This document shows, in pieces, positions 33,441-44,410 of a stretch of 64,000 nt of DNA. Made by a program: the position numbers and the translations under genes. This DNA is from Nymphaea colorata. Taxonomy: Eukaryota; Streptophyta; Magnoliopsida; Nymphaeales; Nymphaeaceae. The stretch spans positions 13,418,629 through 13,482,628 of the forward strand of contig NC_045149.1 of NCBI RefSeq assembly GCF_008831285.2, in the 5' to 3' direction. A model generated the notes under the pieces. It did no database searches. It was not told the origin of the DNA and saw only the letters and a program-made list of their open reading frames with translations. The first letter of the stretch is position 1, and each line of letters starts with the position of its first letter.

Positions 33441-34819
33441 TGTTAACACCCCAAATTTTTCCACATCAAAATTGAAGCAATGTGAAAATTTCACAAAAGA
33501 ATTGTGAAATTTGCAATTTCAAAGCCAATTTCGAATCTAAAGAACAATTAGATTCAAATCGTGAATTTAACCCGATACACGAATCCCAATGCAGGATTAC
33601 GAGTCCAAATTCAATTGCAAATGTCATTTGAAATCCAAATCCAATTGCAAAATGCAAATTTTGACTTAGATCCAAGAATTGGATCTAATTCAGTCTAAAA
33701 TGCTACGTGGACCCACGTGTGGGCCCCACCTAGCCCGTGTGGTCAAGAGCCCTCCCCAGGGGCCATGCCCCCCTCCATGTCAAAAAAAAATAATAAATAA
33801 ATATTTTCTCTCAAATTAATTGAAGAAAAGTCATTTTCAAGAAGAAATAAAGGAGAAACCTAGGAAAAGAGAGACATTTATGTCTCTCTCTCTTCTTTAA
33901 CCAGATCCTCCTTAAAGAAAAAAATCATTTCCAAGGAAGCAATTACTAGACTGGTCAAACTCACCTAACCTACTTAATCCAAGTAGGTTTGACCCGGGTA
34001 CACTCAAATGTGGTGCCAATTCCAGCTAGGTTCGGTCACAATGGGCTCAACATAGTCAAAACGTAAGTCTGTCTCATGATCCAATTAATGGACGAAAATA
34101 GACTTTGACCGAACCAAACCCACTTTGACTAAACTCAGTCAAAGTACAATTTAGCTCAATTAAGAGCTTTCTTGACCCAAATTTATCAAATTACCTCAAA
34201 TAAAGTCAAACTACTTGCAAATGAGCTTTGACTTTGGTCAATTGGTCGAAATTGATCAATTTGGACAATTTTGCCCTTCTGCGGTCAACTTAAGATTAAA
34301 AAGCCTAAAATGGTTTATGAAAGGCAAATAAACATTTGAATTTGTCAAATGCTTGAATCAAATACCAAATTTAAATTGAATTCTCAAGTGAAAGTTTGAT
34401 TCAGTTGAAATCCATTTTCAATCAAGTTTTGGACGAAAATACCCTTTTCGAACCAAATTTGATAAAATTTTAAATTTTATTAAAATTTAAATTTAATTAT
34501 CATAATTCAATGGCATTTGGAGCTTAGTAACTAGGTTTTAACCTTATAAGCTCGATTTCAAACAAAAAAAAATAAATAGTACAAAATAAGGGCAAAACCC
34601 TGTGTAAGGGCATTTTCGTCCAAAATTTTGGTCAAAATGGTCACCTAGGTCTGAACCCAAGTTGACCAAACCTAGCCCAGCCCACCTAGCTCGTGGAAAT
34701 GGGCTGAGAAATGGTCAATTAGAGCCTTTAAAGTCTATTTAACTCATTTTACAAGTCCCCAAGGTCTTAAGTAAGTTCCCAAGGTGAGTTAAGAAGGTGG
34801 TTGAACCCACCTCCTCCTC

Positions 34820-34828
34820 TATATAAAC
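34820..34828 (+). promoter_or_regulatory. LTR TATA box
   Basis: TATATAAAC stands behind a CCTCCTCC tract, an excellent plant core promoter. It is conserved in all four LTRs of the window (48020 in the 3' LTR; complement at about 14516 and 25914 in the older element). Transcription should start near 34850. Confidence 0.65.
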
Positions 34829-35195
34829 CTCCCCTTGGCCACTAAGGGGGGGACGAAATTTTGGAGCATTCTATCAAATTGCTGCAGCCAAGGAGCTAGG
34901 AGGGAGAAGCCAAGGAAGAGAGAAGAGGTTCGTCCAAGCCCCCTTCCCCTTTTTCTCCCATTCTCTTCTTCACTTTCTTCTATTCTCCCCATTGATTTTG
35001 CTAAGTTAGGGTGCTTAAGTGAACCCTTACTTAGGATTTTCGTGGTGAGAAGCCCTCTTTACCACTCCAAATTCCAGCAAGCAAGCTATTTCTTATTCTA
35101 GCTTTGCTAAGCTTGAATCCACGGTTGGATTCTTGCTTAGGATTGCTTGGGTTAGAAAACAAGTGAAGACGAAAGACAAACATCAAGACCGACCG

Positions 35196-35205
35196 CAAGG
35201 TAGGT
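35196..35205 (+). promoter_or_regulatory. Strong splice-donor-like site in the LTR leader
   Basis: CAAG/GTAGGT, with GT at 35200-35201, lies about 350 bases downstream of the expected transcription start and is conserved in the other three LTRs. It could pair with acceptors at 38062-38063 (before the PMD-frame ATG) or 39440-39441 (before gag). The role is inferred. Confidence 0.45.
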
Positions 35206-37262
35206 GATCTTAACTCACTTCTCTTCTACTTTAGCTTATTGTTGATTTATTTTAATTCCAACAATTCGTGGGAGGGTTTATTTTCATTTGCTTACGGCTG
35301 GGAATGATGTCCAGCTAAGGGAAACCTACGCTTCAATGTACATGTTAATGCATAATGCATGCATATGTCGGTTTTTCTTAAATATGAACCCAAGTATCAA
35401 ATTTCGAAATGGGCCCCAAGGCCACGTCCCTTTCAAAGGAACCAACTTAATACCATTTTGAACTCCCTACCATGAGAGAATCCCACGGTGAGAAAGTGAT
35501 TTTGCTACATCACGTATGATGAAAATGCCTATAAGGGATGGATACGTTTTTATGAATGTGATCCACCCTTGCATGGCGAAATGATGGACGAATAAGCTTG
35601 AGTATTGTTTTATTTTCTTTCTTATTCACAGTCATTTTGATTCATGTCTTTCAATTTAATTAATCAAGGGTAGTAGGGAAGATTTGAAACAAGTTCTCAA
35701 TCTTCCTACATAAAAGAACCCAGCCATGAATCATCATGATTCATGAGTCATGCGGTCCCTTGATAAAATTTCATTTTGAAAAGTAAGGTACGTATATGTA
35801 TACATTGTTATATATGTACATATATGCATCCGATTTCTTGTCAAAAATTACATTCCTCCCTTAAAATCAGGTTGGAACATGTTTCCAAACCGGTCTTTAA
35901 GGAAATGGGCCATTTTTATTGATTTTTCTAGTGCAAGATTATAAATTACTTTCATTTCATTTTTACTTAATTTCAGCAAACCCATACGTAAGATGTATGT
36001 ATGTTGTTGAAATCAGACCATGTTTTATAGGAATTGGTTTAAGAATATCAAAATTTACGTATTTGAAATACCAACCATCCTAGAATCATCCAAAGGAGTT
36101 GATGATTTCATTACTACGAAATCTGGAATTTGAATAGATTTGAAAAACTCATTGTTTCTATCTAAGAAACAAGTCCTTATTGGAATCAATGTCCACAATT
36201 TTCAGCTATTTAAATCAACACAAGGTCTGATTTTTAGCTATTTTGAGACAAAAGTGGACGTCATCCATGTCTCCCATCCGTTTCAAAGATTGAACTTGAC
36301 ATCATTTATATATTTTCATCATTTTGATAATTTTATGTCAAGCCTCAAGCTTATGGACTACATCTCTAATTCATGTGCTTAATCATATAATGAGCACATA
36401 TAGAGAAAGTCCTACATTTTAATCAATCTTCATGTATAGATTGTATGACGTGCAATACGGACTTTGAGAGATTATGAGGGAGTGAAGAATGTATGTTTCA
36501 TATGAATGAATCTTGATGGATTATGAGAGAGAGAAGAATGAATGTTCCATATAGTTTCCATTCTCGTTTCATGCATTCACTTTCACTCAAAATCAATGGC
36601 ACCACATGCACATTCTCAAGAAATTAAGTGATTCAAATTTAAGTTGCAAAAAGTGACCAAGTCATATTGCAATGAGAATTTGTAAACTTCACTTAACTTC
36701 AAAAGAAAACACAAGCAATGCATTCATAATCTTTTGGCCAAAGTGCATTTGAAAAACAACATGTTTTCTAACAATTTGGAACCTATGTTCTTTCAAAAGA
36801 ATGAATTCTACAAATCACATGATTTGACAAAAGAAGAGTTCAAAATCAATTTTTATCATAAGATGATCATCATCATCTAGAGTTCACAACAAAGAACTCA
36901 ATTCCAAATCTTCAAAAATCCTCAAGAATTATGTGTTTCAAATAACACCAAAACAAAGGATTTTAAACCAACTTGAAAACCCCCAATATTCAAATTCATT
37001 TATTCAAAAAAATGAATTTCGGTTCTTGAATCCAAAACCTCAATGCATAAGCATATAGGACTTACATCAATAACTCGTATATGATCCAAATGATCTTTAG
37101 TCCTTGGTCTAATTACCCCTGTTAAAGGCGGCAGGAACGGTTGGACCTCGTACCGACGAGCGGATCCCTTTCTCTTGAAAATTTTCTCAAAACCCCAATT
37201 TTAAAAGAATTTTGCTGACTCGCATTTCGACCTTCTTGAAAAGGGAGTGGGGTGCGAACAGA

Positions 37263-37281
37263 TGGCACGCCCGGTGGGACC
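37263..37281 (+). promoter_or_regulatory. Primer-binding site of the young Tat element
   Basis: TGGCACGCCCGGTGGGACC begins two bases behind the LTR. This length and position are standard for tRNA priming of Gypsy elements. The tRNA is not assigned. Confidence 0.7.
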
Positions 37282-38063
37282 CGTCATTGTTTGTCTAAAG
37301 ACTTATTTGGATCATATATGAGTTATTTTCACCAATGTCGGACATCAATTGCACAAAAAAAAAAAAAAAAAAATTAAACTCACAAAAATGCATACGACAT
37401 CATGTAGTGTACATTGAGGAGATTTCATGAACCTCATTCATTTCAATTTATCCTACCCCTCCTCAATTTAAGGATTGTATGCAGCCCATGTATGCTCTCA
37501 AAATTTCAAATCTATCTCTTAGGAATGTATGCAATAGAGCCATCTATTTGCATCTTCTCATGAATTTTGAAAAACAAATCCTTACCTATATCATATCCCG
37601 GTCATCATGTTGCCGGGCTATTTCTAGGACATTAGTCCAAGATATAGCCTTACAACTGGACCACCCAATTGGACTGAGAAGTCCCCCCATTAGTACCGAA
37701 ACGGACAATAGTCCCGGTATATCGATGGGTGAACAAGGAGAAATGGAGAGCCCAAATCTAGAAAACCCTTGGAGGAGTCAATGCTAGTACTATAAATTTG
37801 GTATATAGGTATACCATAAATTTTGGATAAATAAAGAATCATTTACCCATTTATTTTCCATAGGTTCCAAGACCAATTTTCAAAATAATGCATATAGGCA
37901 AGAGTCCTAGGAATTGCATTATCAATTTTTCATTAACTGCTTGTTTGGACGCATGTGATGTTTTACTTTGCCCCTAAGTCCATGTCCAAACCCAATGTCA
38001 AAACTCTTCTCGAGTCTCTATTGGGTCAATTCATGTCAAAGTCTAATACCTTCTCTTGTCTAG
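37282..38063 (+). other. Leader between primer site and PMD ORF
   Basis: AT-rich, with an A-run at 37357-37375 and a 102-codon frame (37479-37787) with no recognisable domain. It ends in a pyrimidine-rich stretch and TAG at 38061-38063 immediately before an ATG, which looks like a splice acceptor. Confidence 0.5.
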
Positions 38064-39273
38064 ATGGACTCAGAAAGTATCTTCCCATATGACCACATCC
38101 TATTCGGGTCATGTCAAGGCCGATCCGGACTTCGCATCATCCCAAGTGGAGTCTACCTACCTCAGTGGTATCTTTCATGGTACCCAACTTTTCGGTGTAT
38201 GTTCCCGGATCACTTAGAGATTGCGGTCTTGAAGAAGCAGTCAGTCTTGCCATACAGCCTATCAATGGCAATCTAATCCATGCAATTGCTGAAAGATGGA
38301 ACCCAAGGACCAACACATTCTGGTTTCCATGGGGTGAAATGACAATCACTCTTGATGAGTTCTCCAACATTATGGGTTTGCCAGAACCAAAAGGTGACCC
38401 AAGAGGTCCAATTGAAGACCAGTTCCTTGTAAACCAAGGTCAAGTCAAAACTCTAGAAGTGATTCGTAAACTCACAGGGAAAAGGAGTTGGCATTTTCTA
38501 GAGAAAGATGGACATCAATATCTTCAACTACAAGAGCTTGGTGAAACATACTCCCAATTTGTCAACCCTGCGTCACTATCTAGAACTGTTGCAGACAAGT
38601 ACAAAAACTCCATAGTGACTTGTACCGTGGGTCTTATCTTCTTCAATAATGAAGAACACATAATGGATTTCCGCATAGCTCGCCTCTTCAGAAAATGGGG
38701 CATGTCCAAGTCCGTCACATTTCCATAGCAATGGCAGCCTTGGCATTCCTTTACAGAGGGTTGGCCAAATTTTCAATTGGAGATGCAGACTCGATAGAAG
38801 GATGTGTCTTTGCACTGCAAGCATGGTTCTACAAACATGTGGGGCCACAATCATGTCATTTTCAAAACACAGACGGTCAGTTATCTAGTATGGAGCACTA
38901 CCGCAGAAAGATGGAGGAAGTTGATGACTCCACCATCATTTGGGACTTCTTTGATCGAGAGGTCATCAAGTCAAGATACACTTACAACCCAGTCAGAGGA
39001 AGTCTTCTATTGGGACCGTTTTTCATAATTGAATATCATCCGGAGCGTTGCCTCAGGCAATTCTCACTGCGTCAGAGGAAGGCATATCCAATTGAGTCGG
39101 AAGGAGCCATTGTGGAGTGTGAACTAGACACTGAAGAGTGGTCCGGGATATACACCTATGCCCAGCAACGTTGGGAATCATTTGCTCACTTGTATCTTGT
39201 CCTTGGTCCAGGAATGGGTCCCGAATATGTAAAATGGTGGGATGAAGTTCGCCCATCTATCCTTCTGTCCTAG
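38064..39273 (+). pseudogene. Plant mobile domain (PMD) ORF captured by the Tat element
   Basis: The frame from 38111 contains the PMD hallmark: Glu-Arg-Trp, about ten residues, Phe-Trp-Phe-Pro-Trp-Gly-Glu-Met-Thr-Ile-Thr-Leu-Asp-Glu, then Gly-Leu-Pro. After a one-base loss in a G-run at about 38697 it continues in the 38695-39273 frame with Ser-Ile-Ala-Met-Ala-Ala-Leu-Ala-Phe-Leu-Tyr-Arg and a Glu-Gly-Cys...Leu-Gln-Ala-Trp segment. The ATG at 38064 lies in a third frame, so a second shift near 38105-38140 is possible; otherwise 38111 is the start. Total length is about 390 codons. Host PMD proteins (MAIN and MAIL1 in Arabidopsis) are nuclear and help keep transposons silent. What a transposon-borne copy does is unknown. 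Confidence 0.82.
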
Positions 39274-39456
39274 ATTGTCATGTCTAGTTCATTGTCATTA
39301 AGCCAAAATTTGTCAAGTTTTGTCAAGTTATGTTAAACTTTGTCAAGTTTTGTCATTCTCATCTTTCTTTTAATATGTAATCAAAATTTGTCACCTCTCA
39401 TCAATTCACATCCTAACATTTTCAATTTTTCTTCTTGCAAGGTGAACATCCGCTTT

Positions 39457-40690
39457 ATGGTTGAAACCAGAAGCCAAAGCAGGAGAAGGAGTGAAATGGA
39501 GCTTGATCAACCTTTTATAGGAGACAGGGGAGAAGAATCCTCCTCAGAAACACCTCCCAAGCTGGAAATAAATGACCCAGAATTTGAGGAATACAGAAGA
39601 TTCCGGAAATACATGATCATGTTCAATGAAGAACAAGCGCAGGCAGAAAAAGCCAAAAAGAAAGGGAAGAAAACAAGAAAGTACTCATCAAGCAGTTCAG
39701 ACTCTTCTGAAGACGCTACAACAGAATCTAGTAGTGAGGAAGAACCGAAAACTCCCAAGAAAAAGAAGAAGGGAGAATCCTGGAAAACAAAAATCCAGGA
39801 AGTTGAAAAAAAGTTAAATGCAGTACAACTTAAAGGCAAGAACAAGAGGAATTTCACTTGCGAAGATTTCTACGAAAGCTTCGAAAATGACAAACACATA
39901 AAAAACTTGCCCAAGAAATTTATCAAATTTGATGGCCATGGAGACCCAAAGGCACATTTGGCCATGTTCTTTGCTGAATGCTACAAATTCCGCCACAATC
40001 ATAGGGCCCTCTTTCGATGTTTCCCTAGAAGCCTAGAAGGAATTGCAGCACAATGGTATCGGGAACACATCAACCCAGTGGAATTGAAAAATTTTGACAT
40101 GTTAATCAACCTTTTCATCGAAAGGTTCATTCAAAACGTTGAAACTGCACCAACGATCACCACATTATGCTATCTAAAACAGAGGCCAGGTGAAAAGGTG
40201 AGAGATTTTATTCAGAGGTGGAGGTCTTCTTGCAACAAGATGAGAGACCCAATCTCTCAATCCCATGCACTGGGATTGATCGTAAACAATTTGACACAAC
40301 CATTAAGGAGCCTCATTTCCAATGCTCCAATCAAGTCTTTCATCGATCTCACTGAGAGGGCAGAATGCATTGAAGCAGGAATTGAGAATGGAGCTTTTGA
40401 TGCTGTCATCCCGGTAAAAGTAAGGGAAGATACAAAAAAGAATAGCAGAAGTCAGAATGCTCCAGCCAACATCGTGGCCAACGCTGCAGCCTTCAAGAAA
40501 GAAAAGTCCGAATATCCTAAGAATAAAGGGGTAATGGACAAACTAGTGGCAGTAGTAGTGGCACCAAAAACAAACATCCTGGATGGGGGTACGATAGAAA
40601 ATTTACCCCATTACAACAAAGTTATGAAGAGGTCATGCATATGCTAATCGAAAGAGGTACTCTGTTTCTCCCAAAAGTCTCCAACCCCCC
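39457..40690 (+). pseudogene. Gag of the young Tat element
   Basis: The start is taken at the Met at 39457, 15 bases behind an acceptor-like site; the frame is also open upstream to 39340. Residues 1-110 are charged and Ser-rich (Ser-Ser-Ser-Asp-Ser-Ser-Glu; Lys-Lys-Lys-Lys-Lys). The capsid core has Phe-Asp-Gly-His-Gly-Asp-Pro and Ala-Gln-Trp-Tyr. One base is missing near 40541 relative to the older copy, which throws the frame into an unrelated 30-codon tail. The real frame resumes at about 40545 and runs without a stop into the protease ORF, so gag and protease were one polyprotein. Gag builds the particle. Confidence 0.88.
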
Positions 40691-42002
40691 ACCAATGATG
40701 GGGAAAAACAAAGAGCAATTCTGCAAATTTCATCGCGCTCCAGGACATGATACAGAAGACTGCCTTGTACTTAAAAATATTGTGCAAGATGCAGTTGACA
40801 AAGAAATAATCAAAGAGGTCAGTGAACAGCCGGACATTCTCAAGAATCCTTTTCCTAAACATGGCAAAGGAATAGTTTCGATGGTCAGATTTTCAACAGG
40901 TCGTCAAATTATGGTGACAAACAAAAGGGATACAGCGTCCCTGGATTTCTTTGGATTGCTTTTCAAACATGATAAAGGATCCATCAATGCACAAACCGGA
41001 CTGGTTAAACAAGACCATCTGACAGAGATTGATCAGAAGTCACAAGTGTGCGACCCTGAACCATTGGAATCCATTTTCAATGAATTGGACCCCTTACCTG
41101 AAGTCAAGAAGGGAGGGTTTAGCCCTAACAGGGGGAATGAATGGGCTTTTGAATTATGTGAAAATAGTCCGATCATATTCTCTGATAAAGATCTACCAAC
41201 TGGAGGTGCATCGCACAATGACGCCTTGCACATAGTGATAGAGACAAGGGGCACCAGAGTCTCCCACGTTTTAATTGATGGTGGAGCAAGCCTGAACATC
41301 TGTCCACAACAAACAGCTCGTGAGTTGGGCATAAGACAGGCTGACTATACTCCATCCAAAATTTTCATCCATGGATATGACGGGACAGGACAACCATGCC
41401 TAGGATGCATATGTCTGGATTTGAATATTTCTGAGACGTATCATCGGGTTTTATTTCATGTGGTGGATATAGAACCCTCCTTCAACTTGTTGCTTGGCAG
41501 GCCATGGATCCATGCTACCAATGCAGTTCCCTCCACTCTACATCAGTGTGTCAAATGGACTTACAACGGGAATTCTATAACCATCTATGCAGAGGATAGG
41601 GAAAGTCGGCTTGTACACCCAATGATTCCGGTACCAACATATACAATTGAGGTACCCAGTATTCGAGTTTGCAAAGAAGAAGAAATATCTCAAAGTCTTA
41701 GCAGGTTGGCCATTCAGAAACCAAAGAAACAGGTATGGGTGAAAAGGGGTACCAAACTTGAAACAAGTTACAAAAGTCATCCGTTGTTCAAGAAATTCTG
41801 CCAGAATGAGAAAGGATTGGATTTACTCATACGCCATGGATACCAGCCATTTACTGGCCTTGGCAAACATGAAAATGGAATCTTGGAACCAGTTACCTTG
41901 ACAGGACAACGAGGCACTCAAGCCTTGGGGTGCCAAAGCTATGAAAAGTGGATGTTGAGGAAGAATTCAAGCCAGTACCTTTCGTCAAGAGCAATACCAT
42001 AG
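40635..42002 (+). pseudogene. Gag zinc knuckle and protease of the young Tat element
   Basis: The first residues complete gag. A knuckle of the form Cys-X2-His-X4-His-X4-Cys lies at 40722-40763. The aspartic protease active site Asp-Gly-Gly-Ala is at 41278-41289, followed by Leu-Leu-Gly-Arg-Pro-Trp-Ile-His (about 41495) and a Gly-Leu-Gly box (about 41860). One A is missing near 41949 relative to the older copy, changing the last 18 codons. In the corrected frame the ORF would stop at about 42025, as in the older copy. Confidence 0.88.
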
Positions 42003-42182
42003 GCGGATGTTCACCATCAATTTGAATCAACAAATCCGCCATCATTTTGTCATTTTGTCGTCATTGTACTCAAATAGACCAAGTGTCTTCATTTTGTAAT
42101 ACCTTCAAAAATACAATGACAAATGCAAATTACTTCCATATACAATGTCTCAAATTTCATCTAACTTCTTTACAATCTTTAG
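41930..42182 (+). other. Possible intron between protease and RT
   Basis: The protease frame closes before the RT frame opens, and a pyrimidine-rich TTCTTTACAATCTTTAG ends at 42182, directly before GATGGCATTTGAG. A GT at 41930 in a TTGGG/GTGCC context would join the two frames in phase. Ogre elements are known to carry an intron at this place. The donor is weak and not unique, and internal initiation at the ATG at 42145 or 42184 is the alternative. Confidence 0.3.
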
Positions 42183-43380
42183 GATGGCATTTGAGGATCA
42201 AACATCAAAAGCTTTTAAGGAGATAAATCCAGAACTCACTGAGGCCGAATGTCCAGAGTTCATCCAAATGAGAAAGCAAGATCAACCGTCACCTCTGATT
42301 AATGATCCGATTGAGGAAATTAACATTGGCACGGAAGAGAGTCCAAAGATTTTGCAACTTGGAACAAGTCTCTCAGCAGAAGAAAGAAAAGAGTTGATAG
42401 ATTTCCTCAAAAAGCATCAAGAAGCCTTTGCGTGGACTTATGAGGACATGCCAGGACTTGATACAAAATTAGTCGAGCATCGACTACCATTGAAACCAGA
42501 ATGCAAGCCAATCAAAAAAAGTTGAGGAAACTAGACCCTCGTCTTGAGGGGCAAGTTAAGGAAGGCCTGGAAGACCTACTAAAGGCAGGGTTCATCCGAA
42601 CAATCGACTATCCTGAATGGTTAGCAAACATTGTGGTAGTCCCAAAGAAAAATGGCAAAATTCGGCTATGCATCGATTTCAGAGATTTGAATAAGGCTAC
42701 ACCAAAGGATGACTACCCACTTCCAAACATTGACTTGTTGGTAGACAGTACCGCAGGTCACGCTATGTTCTCCTTTATGGATGGATATTCTGGTTATAAC
42801 CAAATTAAGTTGGCAGCTCAAGATCAAGCCAAAACATCATTTACAACCCCATGGGGTACCTTCTGCTATACAGTAATGCCATTTGGTTTGAAGAACGCTG
42901 GGGCAACATATCAAAGGGCTATGGCAGCTATTTTTCATGACCAAAGCATCAAATCATGGATGCATATGTAGATGATCTACTAATTAAGTCAAAAACAAGG
43001 GAGAATCACATCAACATTCTCTCTCAAGTTTTTGATAGACTCTTACAATACAAACTTAGATTGAATCCACAAAAATGTGTATTTGGTGTGGAATCCAGTA
43101 AGCTTTTGGGATTTATGGTCAGCCAAAAGGGAATCGAGATGGATCCTTCCAAAGCAAAGGCGATCATCGAAATGTCACCCCCAACAAATCTTAAGGAGCT
43201 ACGCAGCTTGCAAGGCAGAATTCAATCAATCAGAAGGTTTATATCTAATCTCGCCATGAGATGCGAACCCTTCAACCATTTACTGCGGAAAGGAGTCAAA
43301 TTTGAATGGGGGCATGAATGTCAAGCCTCATTCGAAAAGATCAAGAAGTATCTTCTTTGCCCACCAATTTTAAAACCTCC
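42145..43380 (+). pseudogene. Reverse transcriptase of the young Tat element
   Basis: An N-terminal spacer (42145-42490), the fingers with Val-Val-Pro-Lys-Lys-Asn-Gly (about 42640), Tyr-Ser-Gly-Tyr-Asn-Gln (about 42790), Met-Pro-Phe-Gly-Leu-Lys-Asn-Ala, and Tyr-Val-Asp-Asp at 42965-42976. All catalytic aspartates are present. One-base losses at about 42515 (C lost in an A-run) and about 42943 (T lost) each shift the frame relative to the older copy. Otherwise no stop is present. The rest of pol follows in the same final frame. Confidence 0.92.
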
Positions 43381-43840
43381 AATTTTAGGGGAACCTCTAC
43401 TCCTTTACATCACAGTTAACGATTCAGCCTGTGGTGGATTTCTGGCTCAATATGAAGAAGGATGCCGAATAGAACATGCCATTTATTACATCAGTAAGAC
43501 ATTTGTGCAGTATGAAAAGAACTACTCGCACATGGAAAAAACTTGCTTAGCCTTGGTGTGGATGTGTCAAAAATTAAGGCATTATCTATTGGCTTGTGAA
43601 GTTAAAATTTTATCCAAACTTAATCCACTCAAATATATCCTCGAACAGCCATTTCTGAATGGAAGGATAGCAAAGTGGCAGGTTTTGCTGATGCAATATG
43701 ATTTGGAATATGTGTCACAAAAATCAATCAAGGGGCAAGCCATTGCAGACCAATTGGCAGATTTTCCTCTATATGAAGAAATTAGAACAAATGATGATTT
43801 TCCAGATGAGCAAATCCTGACAACTGAACCAGAGCCGATT
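43381..43840 (+). CDS. RNase H domain of the young Tat polyprotein
   Basis: Part of the open frame 42956-45577. Ile-Thr-Val-Asn-Asp-Ser-Ala-Cys-Gly-Gly-Phe-Leu and Tyr-Ser-His-Met-Glu-Lys-Thr-Cys-Leu-Ala-Leu match the Ty3 RNase H pattern. The first strand has Asn-Asp-Ser where most relatives have Asp-Ala-Ser, and both copies share this. In Tat elements this domain may be weakened because a second RNase H follows. Confidence 0.88.
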
Positions 43841-44410
43841 TGGGAGATGTACTTTGATGGATCTAAGAGCACAGCTGGGGCAGGCATTGGGATACTTTTC
43901 ATTACACCAGAAAGGGAAATGATTCCTTACTCTCTCAAATTGAATTTTTCCTGCACGCATAATATGGCAGAGTACGAGGCCCTAATCCAAGGACTCAAAA
44001 TGTTGCTCAAATTTAAAGTGCAGAGAGTTCGCATTTTTGGAGATTCTCTCTTAGCTGTCAGTCAGGTCAATGGAGATTGGCAAGTCAAAGATCAAAAATT
44101 GATCCCATATCAAGAGTTAGCAGATTCCCTCTTAAGACAGTTCGAGGAATGTCAACTCTTACATGTCAAAAGAGAATTTAACCCAATAGCAGACGGTTTA
44201 GCCAGTTTAGGCTCTACCATTGCCTTCAAACCTGGAGAATCTATCAGATCTTTTGAAGTTGGAAGACTCGAACAACCATCTTTTGTCATACCAGAACAGG
44301 TGTTGCAAGCAGAAAGTAGAGAAACACCATGGTATCAGAACATCAAGGATTTTCTCCAAACTGGAACACTTCCACCAGAAATGTCTCGAAAAGAGCAAAG
44401 AGTTTTGAGA
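43841..44410 (+). CDS. Second (archaeal-type) RNase H of the young Tat polyprotein
   Basis: Within the 873-codon frame. Tyr-Phe-Asp-Gly-Ser, Met-Ala-Glu-Tyr-Glu-Ala-Leu and Gly-Asp-Ser-Leu give the acidic triad, and Asn-Pro-Ile-Ala-Asp-Gly-Leu-Ala near 44185 supplies the last Asp. This extra domain between RNase H and integrase defines the Tat clade. A linker of about 60 residues links it to the integrase. Confidence 0.9.

Larger units (their letters stand above)
33441..37260 (+). repeat. 5' LTR of the young Tat element
   Basis: It runs from TGTTAACACC to GGTGCGAACA. The TATA box at 34820 splits it into about 1.4 kb of U3 and about 2.4 kb of transcribed R-U5 region. No frame longer than 90 codons is present, and those seen recur in every LTR copy without coding character. 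Confidence 0.95.
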
